Counted from the stretch's first letter, positions 24,947 through 34,095 are shown. The stretch is 64,000 bases of DNA from Pimelobacter simplex (GCF_024662235.1 NZ_CP096276.1:2480001-2544000); one strand, 5' to 3'. The notes: generated by a model from the sequence alone, not told the origin. Translations and numbers: made by a program.

Positions 24947-25552
24947 TCAGCGCATCGGCCCAGCGCCCCCATCCAGGGGCCGGATCCCGGCCGGGTGAAC
25001 GAGAACAGGTCCCCGTCCTGCTCCGAGGACGGGAGCTGCCTTCTGTGATCGGTGAGCGCTACGGGTGACGCCGACCCCGCGCGGACCCATGTAGGTCGCG
25101 ACGGGCACGACCCTCATGTGCCAGGTGGCGCTCCACTCAGCGAAGTTGGAAAACGCGTCCGGTCCCTGCTCCCCTACCGCGATGATCGCCTCGCCGTCTC
25201 GAGCCAGCCGCTCGAGCCACTCGGTCCGGTGGTCGTCGATGAACTCGCCCTCAACGACCACAGGGTGCTCCGCGGCGTACCGGCCCTTAGGGGGCCTCGA
25301 TAATCCGGACGTCGCGACCTCGTCCCACGTCCAGTGCCCAGCCGGTCAGCCCGGGGTACTGGACCGGGTTCCGGGCTGGAGCAGGCCGGCCTCGAAGGCA
25401 CGCCAAGTGGGCGCCATGTCGTACATCTGAGGCCGCGGGTCTACGCCCCGACTGAGCCACTCGGCCAGGCTCGTGAACAGGCCCATCCGGGGCGGCATGC
25501 TCGGCAGTTCGGTGAGTCGGGCCCACACGTTCTCCACGTCACCGCCCGTCAC
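24947..25552 (-). pseudogene. Last gene of the Tad-like operon, broken by two frameshifts
   Basis: GTG 25552 overlaps the stop of the secreted-protein gene (GTGA). The first frame (VTGGDVENVWARLTELP...) stops at about 25435. Its continuation is read in a second frame (PGLTGWALDVGRGRDVRIIEAP), then a third (KGRYAAEHPVVVEGEF ... AFSNFAEWSATWH). The second shift is at a CCCCC run near 25290. Together they would give a soluble hypothetical protein of about 200 residues. The shifts are either real decay or sequencing errors in homopolymers. Function unknown. Confidence 0.6.
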
Positions 25553-26121
25553 TGGGTGAGCACCTGGGCCTCCCCGATCCGGATCGGGAGCGGGTCGGTG
25601 GTCAGATCGAACTCGATGGTTCCGGACTGACCGCCTCCGGTCCACTCCACAAGCCAGTGGCTGGTTGCGGTGACCTGGTAGGCGCCCTCGGGCTGGTTGG
25701 CCGACATCTTGGCATAGCGGTGCCCGCAGGTCGGTGAGGCCTGCTTGCCGAAGTGGTCGGCGTACGGCGTGCCCTTGCCCGTGCAGGTGATCTTCTTGCC
25801 GTCGCCCATGTTCCAGACGATGCTCGAGACGCTGGCGGTCGCGCTGACCGAGACCGTGCCCTCGCTCGCAGACGCGGTGATCGGACCGAACGTGTCATCG
25901 GTCGGCTGGTCAACCCACATCCAAACCGGCAAGCCGACCAGGCCGGCGCGGTTCGGTGCGGACTCCGGCACGATCCCGATCGTGATGGGGTCCAGGTCCA
26001 TCGACGCGATCGCGCGGTTGGCCAGCACGACCGGGTCGACGGTGACGGTGCCGGCCTCGATCCACATCAGCTCCCACGACGACCCAGGAGGCGGGAAGTA
26101 GCAAACATGCCACGCACCATC
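25549..26121 (-). pseudogene. C-terminal part of a secreted PKD-like protein, split by IS3 copy 2
   Basis: This piece reads from DGAWHVCYFPPPGSSW to ...IRIGEAQVLTQ. It contains GLVGLPVWMWVD, ATASVSSIVWNMGDGKKITC and SPTCGHRYAKMSANQPEGAYQVTAT, a beta-sandwich protein type regularly found near Tad-like and plasmid genes in actinobacteria. The N-terminal half lies beyond the IS at 27500-27836. Both halves are in frame across the GATG duplication (...TDEDGA / DGAWHV). An open frame entering the IS adds foreign residues only. Confidence 0.8.
26118..26121. repeat. Target-site duplication of IS3 copy 2, left
   Basis: CATC matches 27500-27503. The minus-strand reading GATG codes Asp-Gly in the split gene. 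Confidence 0.75.
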
Positions 26122-26156
26122 GGGCCCTACCCCCGGATCTTGGACACGGGGTGTGA

Positions 26157-27065
26157 TTACGCGGCGGGCTGCAGCGTAGCGGCGTGGCCGGTCTCGTAGG
26201 CGATCGGCGACAGGTAGCGACACCACGAATGGCGCCGCCGGGTGTTGTAGCGGGTCAGCCACTTGAAGACCTGGCGACGGCAGGCGAGCTCGTCGGACCA
26301 GGTCCGCTCGTCTTGGAGGACCTCCCGCTTCAGCGCGGCGTTGAATGACTCCGCCAACGCGTTGTCGGCCGAGGACCCGACGGCACCCATCGACTGGGTC
26401 ACGCCGAGCTTCGCGCAGAGCTTGGCGTAGTCCTTCGAGCAGTAGACCGACCCGTGGTCGCTGTGGAAGATCGCCCCGGCCAGTGATCCGCGGGTCGCGG
26501 CCGCGGCCTTGAGCGCGTCCTCAACGAGCTCGGTGCGCATGTGATCCGCGATCGCCCAGCCCGCGAGCCGACGGCTGTAGCAGTCGATCACGGTGGCCAG
26601 GTACAGGTTGGTGCCGTCTGCGATCGGCAGGTAGGTGATGTCGCCGACGTAGCGCTGGTTCGGCGCCGGGGCGGTGAAGTCCCGCTTGAGTAGATCGGGC
26701 ACCTTCTGTCCCGATGGCTCGGGGATCGTGGTCCGCACGCGTCGCTTCTTGACGTAGCCGCAGATACCGGCCGCACGCATCACGCGGGCGACGCGCTTGT
26801 GGTTGACCCGCTGCTCAGGCGGTGCGCCGTCGTTGAGGTCGGCGGTGATCCGAGGCGCGCCTTGGGTGTTGTCAGCCTCGTGGACCTTGCGGATCCGCTC
26901 GACCAGCGCGGCGTCCGCGGCGGCCCGCTCGGCCCGCGCTGGTGCCCCGGCCTTCCACGCGTAGTAGGAGGAGCGCTCGATCTCGACGAGCTCACACAGT
27001 CGCTTCACCGTCCAGCCAGGGCGGGAGGTGGCGGAGTTGTCGGCGACGAACTGGAAGCGACTCAC
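26157..27065 (-). CDS. IS3-family transposase OrfB, copy 2
   Basis: The 302-residue product is the same as that of the copy at 2561-3469, including the DDE motifs GDITYLP, HSDHGS and AESFNA. The GTG start overlaps orfA. Confidence 0.95.
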   Translation of the reverse strand: MSRFQFVADNSATSRPGWTVKRLCELVEIERSSYYAWKAGAPARAERAAADAALVERIRKVHEADNTQGAPRITADLNDGAPPEQRVNHKRVARVMRAAGICGYVKKRRVRTTIPEPSGQKVPDLLKRDFTAPAPNQRYVGDITYLPIADGTNLYLATVIDCYSRRLAGWAIADHMRTELVEDALKAAAATRGSLAGAIFHSDHGSVYCSKDYAKLCAKLGVTQSMGAVGSSADNALAESFNAALKREVLQDERTWSDELACRRQVFKWLTRYNTRRRHSWCRYLSPIAYETGHAATLQPAA

Positions 27066-27430
27066 CAGCGCGTCTCCCCGGCGAAATACTTGGCCGCCCG
27101 CTGGAGGATCTCCCGCTCGGTCGTCAGCTTCGTTGTCTCTGCCCGCAGCGCCGCATTCTCGGCCTCGAGCCGGGCGATCTTCTGCTCCGGCGTCTCATCG
27201 GCCGGCCCGGACTGGCTCGACTTCGACGGCGTGGCTTGCAGTGGGCTGGAGGTCAGTGTCCCGTCAGCGGCGGTCTTCTTGCCGGTCCCGTAGACCTCGA
27301 GCCAGTGCCGCAGGGTGCCGCGCACGATGCCGAGGTCCTCGGCGATGCCGCGGACTGTGGCGCCCGGGGTGGACTCGTACAAGTCGACGGCCTGACGACG
27401 GAACTCCTCGGAGTAGTTCTTCCTGGCCAT
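27062..27430 (-). CDS. IS3-family OrfA, copy 2
   Basis: The 122-residue product is the same as that of 3466-3834, with an HTH at the N-terminus and a leucine zipper at the C-terminus. It is intact. Confidence 0.95.
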   Translation of the reverse strand: MARKNYSEEFRRQAVDLYESTPGATVRGIAEDLGIVRGTLRHWLEVYGTGKKTAADGTLTSSPLQATPSKSSQSGPADETPEQKIARLEAENAALRAETTKLTTEREILQRAAKYFAGETRW

Positions 27431-27499
27431 GGTTCCTGGATCATCTCGCTTCCCCAGCAGATGCTGGATTCAGCGTGTCCAAGAACCGGGGTCAGGCCC

Positions 27500-27503
27500 C
27501 ATC
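27500..27503. repeat. Target-site duplication of IS3 copy 2, right
   Basis: CATC is identical to 26118-26121. Both IS3 copies used the same tetranucleotide. Confidence 0.75.
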
Positions 27504-27836
27504 CTCGTCGGTCTTGCCCTCGGGGGGCACGAGGTCTGGGTCATCCGAAGCTTCGCCCACAAAGCAACCGTGAGCGCTGCTCCACACCGATCCCTGCGGA
27601 CCAGTGCACGGGATCTCGTTGCCCGCGTACGAGCAGGTCGACGACGAGCCGCCGGTGTTGCCATCAGTGCCGTCGTTGCCACCGCCGTCCTCGCATACCC
27701 ATGTGAGAGTGCCGGTGTCGGGGTCGCGATCCCAATGACAACTTCCGCTGCCCTCGGCCTTTGCGACATCTGGCAACAGGGCTACAGAGATCCCGCCAAC
27801 CAGCAGGACAGTCGAGGCGAGAACGCGCGCTAGCAC
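27500..27836 (-). pseudogene. N-terminal part of the secreted PKD-like protein, split by IS3 copy 2
   Basis: GTG 27836 begins a signal peptide (LASTVLLVGGISVALL, cleavage likely near AKA-EG). A Gly/Asn-rich linker and a small Cys domain follow: CSYAGNEIPCTGPQGSVWSSAHGCF. The frame runs into the IS after TDEDGA. The start overlaps the lipoprotein stop by 7 bases, as expected for a coupled operon. Without the C-terminal half the product would be a 112-residue secreted fragment. Confidence 0.8.
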
Positions 27837-28396
27837 GTCTCCTCCCAGCGAACGTCAGCCTCGCTGACCAACCAACGGCCCTTCTCGAGGACGACCGTGT
27901 AGTCCGTCGGCAGAGGATTGGCCAGCGGCCGCCCGTTTGGCCCCTGTGCCGGCGGCACCTCCTTGCCACCCTTCATCTCCTTGACTCCGCTCCGGTCCTC
28001 GCAGTCCGTGATGATGAACTTCTTGGCCGTTCGAGGTCGCGGATCGCTCAAGGAGTGGCTGTAATCGCCGGTGACCTTGATCTTGTACAGCTCGAGGTCC
28101 GCAACACGTGCCTGAACCTGGAGGAACTCGTCGCCAGTGGCAACCTTGTTCAACCTCTTGAAGTCGATCGTCGCTGCCCGGAATGCGTCATCCCGGACGC
28201 CGAGGTAGGCCGTGAGCTGGGCCGCTGCCTTCTCCTCGGGTGTCTTGGGCGTGGGTGAGGCGTCGGTGGGCGTCTCTGTCGGTGTCGCGGTGGGTGTGTC
28301 GGTGGCGCCGGGGTCGGTGGCGTCGTCCGAGCAGCCCGTGAGGGTCAGGGCCAGGGCGAGGGCCACTCCCCCGAGTGCGGAGTGGTGCTTCCTCAT
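27830..28396 (-). CDS. Lipoprotein of the Tad-like operon
   Basis: This 188-residue protein has a lipobox LTGC at residues 18-21, a Thr/Pro-rich linker (about 23-52) and a small alpha-beta domain ending DYTVVLEKGRWLVSEADVRW, like short NTF2-like or lumazine-type lipoproteins of actinobacteria. It would be anchored on the outer face of the membrane. Its ATG overlaps the stop of the gene before it (ATGA). Function is not recognised. Confidence 0.8.
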   Translation of the reverse strand: MRKHHSALGGVALALALTLTGCSDDATDPGATDTPTATPTETPTDASPTPKTPEEKAAAQLTAYLGVRDDAFRAATIDFKRLNKVATGDEFLQVQARVADLELYKIKVTGDYSHSLSDPRPRTAKKFIITDCEDRSGVKEMKGGKEVPPAQGPNGRPLANPLPTDYTVVLEKGRWLVSEADVRWEETC

Positions 28397-28668
28397 GCGG
28401 TGTCTCCTCGTGTGTTGGGCGGGGCCATGACGGAGTGTTGGCTGACGTCGTTGGCGATGTGCTCGAGGTGTTCTTCGGCGGCGTCGACGAGCTCGGCCGG
28501 CGAGCCGTTGTCGGCGGGGTCGATGCCGAACTTCTTGTCGGCGTTGCAGAGCGCGCGGACGGTGTCTCGCACGAAGACGGCCCTGGCGACGCGTCGTGCG
28601 TCGAGGTCGGGGCGATCGCCGCCGGCCGCGACGTAGCGGCCGGCGAGCTCCTGGTCGAATGTGGTCAT
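28393..28668 (-). CDS. Small hypothetical protein of the Tad-like operon
   Basis: ATG 28668 gives 91 residues, mostly helical and acidic (LDARRVARAVFVRDTVRALC, LVDAAEEHLEHIANDVSQ). There is no signal peptide or known domain. It lies 23 bp after the LysM-BTAD gene and overlaps the lipoprotein gene by four bases. Confidence 0.7.
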   Translation of the reverse strand: MTTFDQELAGRYVAAGGDRPDLDARRVARAVFVRDTVRALCNADKKFGIDPADNGSPAELVDAAEEHLEHIANDVSQHSVMAPPNTRGDTA

Positions 28669-28691
28669 GTGCTGGGTGTGCCCTTCCCGAG

Positions 28692-31600
28692 TCAGCTCGC
28701 GAGCCAGCCGTGGGTACTGATGATGGTCTTCGTACGCTCCGACAGTTCCAACGGGGCGTCGCCGTCGTCGGACCGGTTGCAGATCTCCTCGCGGAGGATC
28801 CGGTCGGCCTCGAGCTGGTCGCCCTCGGCCATCATGACGTGTGCTAGGCACAGGCGGGTGCTCTCGCCGTCGGGGTCGGCCCGGTTGGCTACGTAGGCGG
28901 CGGAGCGGGCCTTGACCAGGTCACCGGCGGCGAGGGCCTCGGTGACGACGATGAGGGCGACGTCGGCGATCCAGCCGGACGCCATGAGGTCCACGCGGTC
29001 GGGCTCGTTGACGAGCCAAGACCATCCCTCTTCACGCAGCTGGCTGAACGGCTTGGCTTCGCCGACGAGCTCGAGCGCGGTGCACAGGTCGGTGACGCCT
29101 TCGGCGCCGCCCCGGGCCTGCCCGCGCTTGCGCAGTCGGAGGAAGAGGTGGAGGTCGACCAGGAGGCCGTCGTCGACTTGGTAGACGTTGACGCCGCGGA
29201 GCTTGGTGGCCGGTGCCTTGTCGGCGTGGGGCAGGTGGGGCTCGGCGGTGCTGGGGTTGGTGCCCAGCCACTCACGGACGGTGTTGGTGTAGTCGCGCAC
29301 CTTGCCGGGGGTGATGCCGAAGGCCTCGCCGATCTCCTCGCGGGTGGCGCCGTGCTTGCGGTGCAGGGCGAGGTAGGCGAGGAGCTCGGTGAAGTAGGGC
29401 TTGCGCTTGGCCAGGGCCTTGCCGTGGGTACGAGCGGTGACCGGGCCGAGCAGGCTGAGCCGGGGACGAGCGCAGTCAGTGGAGAACCAGTCGGCGATGT
29501 CTTGGTCGAGGGTGGGGTCGCTCTGCTCGACCTCGGCGCGGACGTGCTCGGGGACCTTCGGTGCGAGCGTCTCGAGGTCCTCCTGGACGATCGCGCTCTG
29601 CCGGATGTAGTCCTCGTCGTCGCCCTCGAGGAGGGACGACAGGGGCTCGTCGACGGCGTCGGCGGGGGTGTTGCGCGGCAGGGTGTACTCGCGGCGCAGT
29701 GCCCCGGACTGGTCGGTGTAAGCCTCCCAGCCGTCGGTGGCGGTCTCGTCGACCGGCACGGGGACGTCCTCGGCGACCTCGCTCTGTGCGTAGACGAGGG
29801 CGCAGCCGCGGGCTTCGTCGCTGGTGAGGCCGACGGCGATGAGGTTGAGGCCGGCGTGCTCGAGGACGACGCGGCCGGTGTTCGTCATGTGCAGGACAGC
29901 GCCGGGTGTGTTGGGGCGCTCGCCGGCGACGACGATGGAGGTCGCGGACTGCCCGACGTGGTCGTTGACCAGCTGCAGCAGCTGCTCGAGGTCCTCGGGG
30001 TCTCCGGTGGCCGCGTCGAGCAGCAGCATCCGGGCCGGCCAGGTGTCGTCGTCGACGCTGCCGGTGCGGGCGGTGGACACGTCGGTGTGATGTCGCTTGG
30101 CCCGGTCGACGGTGGTGACGGCGGCCGCGAGGACCTCCGCGGCCGCGGGCGACCCGGCTGCTCTGGTCGGGTAGTAGCTGATCCGCTCGTCCATGGCGAC
30201 GGCTTCCTCAGCCACACCGATGCAGTCGACCTGCACGCGCCGCGACCACGGGTTGACAGCCAGCTGTGCGGCGAGGTGGCGGGCGAAGTCCCGGCCGTAG
30301 GTGGGGTCGCCGCTGATGGTGAGGGTGGACAGCTCCTCGCAGTTGAGCAGCCACGTCTCGCCGGTGTCGCTCATCCCGATGGTGGCCAGGAGCGGGTAGG
30401 GCGGCTCGACGTTGCCGGTGTCGGGGCCGAGCTCGTCGGCGGCGGTGTCGGTGGTGACGTGCCAGTGGGTCTGGTCGGGGCTGCCCACCCAGGGCGCCGG
30501 GACGGCGGCCGGGGCGCTCAGGTGCAGGGTCAGCTTGCCGTTCGCGAGCTCGACGGCTGCGAGCGGCGGCATCGTGGTGCCCTGCGCGCCGACGGCGGCC
30601 GCGAGACGGCGAAGCGCCTCGTCGGCGAACTCCACGGTGGCAGCGGCCGTAGCGCCGGTGGCGTTGAGGGTCATCTCGACCGGCGCGAGCTCCGGAGGCG
30701 GCGCGGCGATCGCGCGGCCGGGCTGCCGGTTCCGGTAGCCGGCACGGCGACGGGACCGCAGGGCCATGAGCAGTGCCCCGGACAGCAGGACTCCCCCGCC
30801 GGTCAGACCGGCGAGGACCCACGGCGCGTCGAGGATCGAGTCGTCAGCGTCGTCGACCTGGTCGACGTCCACAGCCGGCGACGCCTGCTCCTCGGCCTGG
30901 GGCGGTGCGACGTCCGGCACGGCCGTCTCGGGCACCTCGGACTCCGGGACGACCGGGGGCTCTTCCTGGGCCGGTGGGTCGACCGACGGGTTCTCCTCGG
31001 CCGGTGGGTCGACCGGCTGCTGGTCTTCGTGGCTGGCTGGTGTCTCGGCTCCGGGGATGTTGAGCTTCCAGCCGACGTCGATGACGTTGGGATCGGTCAG
31101 CTGGACTCCGCCGGGCTGGGTGACGCCGGTGGAGGCCTGGTAGATCTCGGGCCACCGGTCGGCGTCGCCGAGCTGCTCCTGGGCGATCTCGCTCAGTGTG
31201 TCGGTCGGCTGCACGGTGTAGGCGTGCGCCGGTGTTCCACCACCGAGCGCCGGCAGCTTGAGCACCCATCCGGGCTCGAGGAAGCTCGGCTGGCCACCGA
31301 GCAGGTCGCGGTTAAGTTCGGCGATCTCCTTGTACCGGGCCCCATCTCCGAAGTGGTCCTCGGCGATCGACCACAGGCTCTCCCCTGGCTTCACGGCGTG
31401 GTCGACGGTCTGGGGCGCCTGACGCTCCTGCTTCGTCTCGACCTTGACGTCCTGCTGCACAGGCGCTTGGTCGACGACGCCGGCGTGGACGTGGCTCACG
31501 GCAGCCGGGGCGGCGACGGCCGGGGCAGCGGTGGCCGCCTGCGCGGTGATGGGTGCGGCGATGAACAGCAGGGCCGCGAGACCGATCAGGTTGCGGGCGC

Positions 31601-31922
31601 CGGCCTGCGGGAGCCTGAGGCCCGGCAGCTGGGGTGCCTGGACCTTGCGGAGGCGTGCGATGGCCTCCACGGCCAGGCTCAGCGCCATGAAGGCCCACGC
31701 GACCCAGCCGATCACCTTGAACAGGCCGAGGACGAGCGTGCCGTCGTCGGGCGCCAAGAGCGCGTTCTTGATGCCGTCCAGGGTCGGCACCTGGTCCGGG
31801 ATTGGGCTGGCACCGATCGCGAGGAACAGTGCGGGCAGGCCGAGGACGATGCCGAGCACGGCAAGTGCCGCGGCGAGGCCGGTGAGTCGCTGGCCCAGGG
31901 TGGGATGGGTGGGCGTAGTCAT
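28692..31922 (-). CDS. Large LysM and BTAD-domain membrane protein
   Basis: This is a 1076-residue protein. Residues 1-130 hold about three membrane segments. Two LysM domains follow at about 173-222 (VKPGESLWSIAEDHFGDG) and 232-290 (VQPTDTLSEIAQEQLGDA), then an acidic Pro-rich linker and a further membrane segment near 370-390. A large cytosolic part follows. The last 210 residues have an HTH (KHGATREEIGEAFGITPGKV) and a bacterial transcriptional activator repeat region. The type recurs next to Tad-like genes in actinobacteria. It may link peptidoglycan state to the pilus or to gene control; that is inference. Confidence 0.85.
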   Translation of the reverse strand: MTTPTHPTLGQRLTGLAAALAVLGIVLGLPALFLAIGASPIPDQVPTLDGIKNALLAPDDGTLVLGLFKVIGWVAWAFMALSLAVEAIARLRKVQAPQLPGLRLPQAGARNLIGLAALLFIAAPITAQAATAAPAVAAPAAVSHVHAGVVDQAPVQQDVKVETKQERQAPQTVDHAVKPGESLWSIAEDHFGDGARYKEIAELNRDLLGGQPSFLEPGWVLKLPALGGGTPAHAYTVQPTDTLSEIAQEQLGDADRWPEIYQASTGVTQPGGVQLTDPNVIDVGWKLNIPGAETPASHEDQQPVDPPAEENPSVDPPAQEEPPVVPESEVPETAVPDVAPPQAEEQASPAVDVDQVDDADDSILDAPWVLAGLTGGGVLLSGALLMALRSRRRAGYRNRQPGRAIAAPPPELAPVEMTLNATGATAAATVEFADEALRRLAAAVGAQGTTMPPLAAVELANGKLTLHLSAPAAVPAPWVGSPDQTHWHVTTDTAADELGPDTGNVEPPYPLLATIGMSDTGETWLLNCEELSTLTISGDPTYGRDFARHLAAQLAVNPWSRRVQVDCIGVAEEAVAMDERISYYPTRAAGSPAAAEVLAAAVTTVDRAKRHHTDVSTARTGSVDDDTWPARMLLLDAATGDPEDLEQLLQLVNDHVGQSATSIVVAGERPNTPGAVLHMTNTGRVVLEHAGLNLIAVGLTSDEARGCALVYAQSEVAEDVPVPVDETATDGWEAYTDQSGALRREYTLPRNTPADAVDEPLSSLLEGDDEDYIRQSAIVQEDLETLAPKVPEHVRAEVEQSDPTLDQDIADWFSTDCARPRLSLLGPVTARTHGKALAKRKPYFTELLAYLALHRKHGATREEIGEAFGITPGKVRDYTNTVREWLGTNPSTAEPHLPHADKAPATKLRGVNVYQVDDGLLVDLHLFLRLRKRGQARGGAEGVTDLCTALELVGEAKPFSQLREEGWSWLVNEPDRVDLMASGWIADVALIVVTEALAAGDLVKARSAAYVANRADPDGESTRLCLAHVMMAEGDQLEADRILREEICNRSDDGDAPLELSERTKTIISTHGWLAS

Positions 31923-32371
31923 CTTTCGATGCCTCCTTCGGCGCGGATGAGCCGCGCGGACGCCTCCCCGGTGACCTGCATGGAGTCCAGGCCGATGATC
32001 CCGAGGAACTTGCTGGTGTAGGTGTCGGTGGTGGTGACGATCAGGGTGTCGCCGTCGACGACGCGTGCTGTCCCTTCCACGCCGGCGGCCTGGAGGTAGT
32101 CCAAGGCAGCTGCCTTGGCGGCGTTGATGTCGACGCGGAGGTCCTCGCCGCGCACCGCGGTCGAGCCCTGGACCTCCTGGGCGCCGGTGCGAGCGGCCTG
32201 GGATGCCGCGCTGCGGGCCTGCTGCTGGGTGTGGACCTTGCCGCCGAGGTCGACGGCCATCCCGACGAGGATGATCATCGCGAACGACGCGGTGGCGAAC
32301 CAGACGCTGATGGAGCCGCGCTCATCGCGCGAGCGCCGCGGCGTGAGGCTTCGGATGCGGTGGCTCATCAT
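31919..32371 (-). CDS. TadG/TadE-like pseudopilin-type protein
   Basis: ATG 32371 (or 32368) gives about 150 residues. A DERGSISVWFATASFAM segment near residue 16 is the TadE/TadG prepilin-like motif followed by a hydrophobic helix, with VDLGGKVHTQQQARSAASQAA behind it. The soluble part should lie outside the membrane. It overlaps both neighbours by four bases (ATGA). Confidence 0.85.
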   Translation of the reverse strand: MMSHRIRSLTPRRSRDERGSISVWFATASFAMIILVGMAVDLGGKVHTQQQARSAASQAARTGAQEVQGSTAVRGEDLRVDINAAKAAALDYLQAAGVEGTARVVDGDTLIVTTTDTYTSKFLGIIGLDSMQVTGEASARLIRAEGGIER

Positions 32372-32817
32372 CGGCGCTCCCGGTAGGCGTCGACGGGGCT
32401 GCTCGCGGTGGCGGTGATGGTGCGGGTGCCGGGGAGGCCGGGGATGCTCAGGTCTGCGACGTCGACCTTGCAGGTCACGGTGGCGGTGACCTGGCCGGTG
32501 GTTCCCAGCGGGGCGTTGAACGCCGCGGCGTTGACCGTGATGTTGGTGGTCGTGCACTGCAGGCCCTGGTCGCTCAGGCTGCTGGTGGCCGCGGACTTCC
32601 CGGAGCTGATCGCCTCGCTCTGGGTGCGCTCGATCGAGGCCGCGCGGGCTGCCTCGTAGGAGGCTGCGTCCACTGCCTGGTTGGCGATCTCCACGCGGCC
32701 GCCGAGGATGATCATCGCCACGAAAAGGCCGAAGGCCGGGACGCCGATCGCGGCCTCGATGGCCACCGATCCGCGCTCGTCCCGGCGCCGCGCACTCCGC
32801 TTCGTCTGCCTGGTCAT
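32368..32817 (-). CDS. TadE-like protein 2
   Basis: ATG 32817 is preceded by GGGA and gives 149 residues; an open extension to 32889 runs into the inserted element. The motif RDERGSVAIEAAIGVPAFGLFVAMI and the helix after it are typical of TadE. It was probably directly downstream of the tadE at 39052-39513 before the recombinase element entered. Confidence 0.87.
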   Translation of the reverse strand: MTRQTKRSARRRDERGSVAIEAAIGVPAFGLFVAMIILGGRVEIANQAVDAASYEAARAASIERTQSEAISSGKSAATSSLSDQGLQCTTTNITVNAAAFNAPLGTTGQVTATVTCKVDVADLSIPGLPGTRTITATASSPVDAYRERR

Positions 32818-32831
32818 GTCCCTAATGCCGT

Positions 32832-32838
32832 GAGTTCC
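32832..32838. repeat. 7-bp flanking repeat GAGTTCC, left
   Basis: It matches 39071-39077 at the far end of the element and is likely the recombination core or target duplication. Confidence 0.6.
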
Positions 32839-32987
32839 CCAGGCCCCTGACTTCCGCCTGTGGCCGTTGTTCCTGCTCAGCGCGGCCATCTGACATCGCC
32901 GCCCATCTCCGAGAGAACATCGGGATTCCTGAATATGCTGTGATATCTATGACCTGTGCATCTGATTCGTGATCCCGAGGTCCGGTC

Positions 32988-34091
32988 GTGACGCTGGCGG
33001 TGGTGCGGTCGATCGACTCGCCACGGCGGCTTGCCTCGACAGCCGACATCGAGGAGTTCGAGCAGGACATCGTCGATCAGCACGCGCTGGCGATGGTGGG
33101 CGCCGGCCTGACCGACGGGTACATCGACGCCGAGCGCTCGGCGGTGATCGAGTTCGCACGCCACCTCGGCGAGCCGGTGTGGAGGGCCACCGGCGACGAC
33201 GCCGACCGGTATCTGACCTGGCTGCGACGCGACCGCGGCCTGGCCCGATCCACGGTCGAGTCCAAGGCGACCGCCGTCGCACGTTTCTTCGAGTTCATGA
33301 TTGCCCGCTACCAGGGCGACATCCACGCGCTCACGGGCGTCGTTGTCCCCCAGCCGATCGACGAGTTCAACCGTCCGGCGTCGACCTGGACGCGCGCTGT
33401 GCGGGTGCCGCCCAGTGACAAGGAGGTCGACCATCTCTTCGGCAGTTGGGGCGACGCGCTGCCCGACCAGCGCAAGTACCTGACCGCTGCCCGCGACTAC
33501 ATGGCCGCTTCGCTGTGGCGACGGGTTGGGCTGCGGCTCAACGAGACCGTCATGCTCGACCTGCGCGATTGGCGCCCCGACCTCGGTGAGTACGGCAAGC
33601 TCCAAGTCCGGTACGGCAAGGGTTCGCGCGGTCGCGGCCCGAAGACCCGGCTGGTGCCGGCCATCAACGGCGTCGACGACCTGCTGACGTGGTGGCTGAG
33701 GGACGTGCGCCACCAGTTCGGTGACGACTGGGAGAAGCCCGACGCTCCACTGCTGCCGAGCGAGCGCCACGACCCGATGACCAACCTCCCCGCCAGAGCG
33801 GGGTCCGACACGTTGCGTTCTGGGTTGGTCGGGGCCGTCGAACGATGGTTGCCGGGCTGGAACGGCCGCCTGACACCCCACGTGTTGCGGCACTACTGCG
33901 CCAGCACGCTCTACCACCGCGGCATGGCGCTCACGGCCATCCAGGAGCTGCTCGGCCACGAGTGGCTCAAGACCACCACCGTCTACGTCCACAGCGACCA
34001 CATCGAGCACGCCTGGGCCGAATCGAACCAGCGCCTCACCGACCGGTTCGCCCTGGCTGCCGACTTGGGCGCCGGCTTGAAGGAGCGATGA
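32988..34091 (+). CDS. Tyrosine recombinase 1 of the metal element
   Basis: This 367-residue protein starts at GTG 32988. An N-terminal SAM-like core-binding domain (about 35-110) is followed by the catalytic domain. The first Arg lies in LWRRVGLRLNE, HVLRHYCAST gives HxxR near 297-300, LGHEWLK gives the second His and TVYVH the Tyr near 331. All key residues are present. It probably catalyses integration and excision together with the second recombinase. Confidence 0.92.
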   Translation: MTLAVVRSIDSPRRLASTADIEEFEQDIVDQHALAMVGAGLTDGYIDAERSAVIEFARHLGEPVWRATGDDADRYLTWLRRDRGLARSTVESKATAVARFFEFMIARYQGDIHALTGVVVPQPIDEFNRPASTWTRAVRVPPSDKEVDHLFGSWGDALPDQRKYLTAARDYMAASLWRRVGLRLNETVMLDLRDWRPDLGEYGKLQVRYGKGSRGRGPKTRLVPAINGVDDLLTWWLRDVRHQFGDDWEKPDAPLLPSERHDPMTNLPARAGSDTLRSGLVGAVERWLPGWNGRLTPHVLRHYCASTLYHRGMALTAIQELLGHEWLKTTTVYVHSDHIEHAWAESNQRLTDRFALAADLGAGLKER

Positions 34092-34095
34092 TCCG

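Larger units (their letters stand above)
26122..27499 (-). mobile_element. IS3-family insertion sequence, copy 2 (1378 bp)
   Basis: It has the same length, ends and translated frames as the copy at 2526-3903, in the same orientation. The 4-bp duplication CATC flanks it at 26118-26121 and 27500-27503. It interrupts one reading frame, whose parts rejoin exactly when the IS and one repeat are removed, so this is a simple insertion. Confidence 0.93.

Noticed and set aside
24664..24972. 102-codon frame on the minus strand
   Set aside because: No recognisable domain, low-complexity Arg/Ser content and overlap with a terminator candidate; left as non-coding.
2526..27499. The two IS3 copies as ends of one composite transposon
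   Set aside because: Each copy has its own GATG duplication, and each repairs a local gene feature when removed (SD-ATG at copy 1, reading frame at copy 2), so both are simple insertions. Later recombination between them is still possible.
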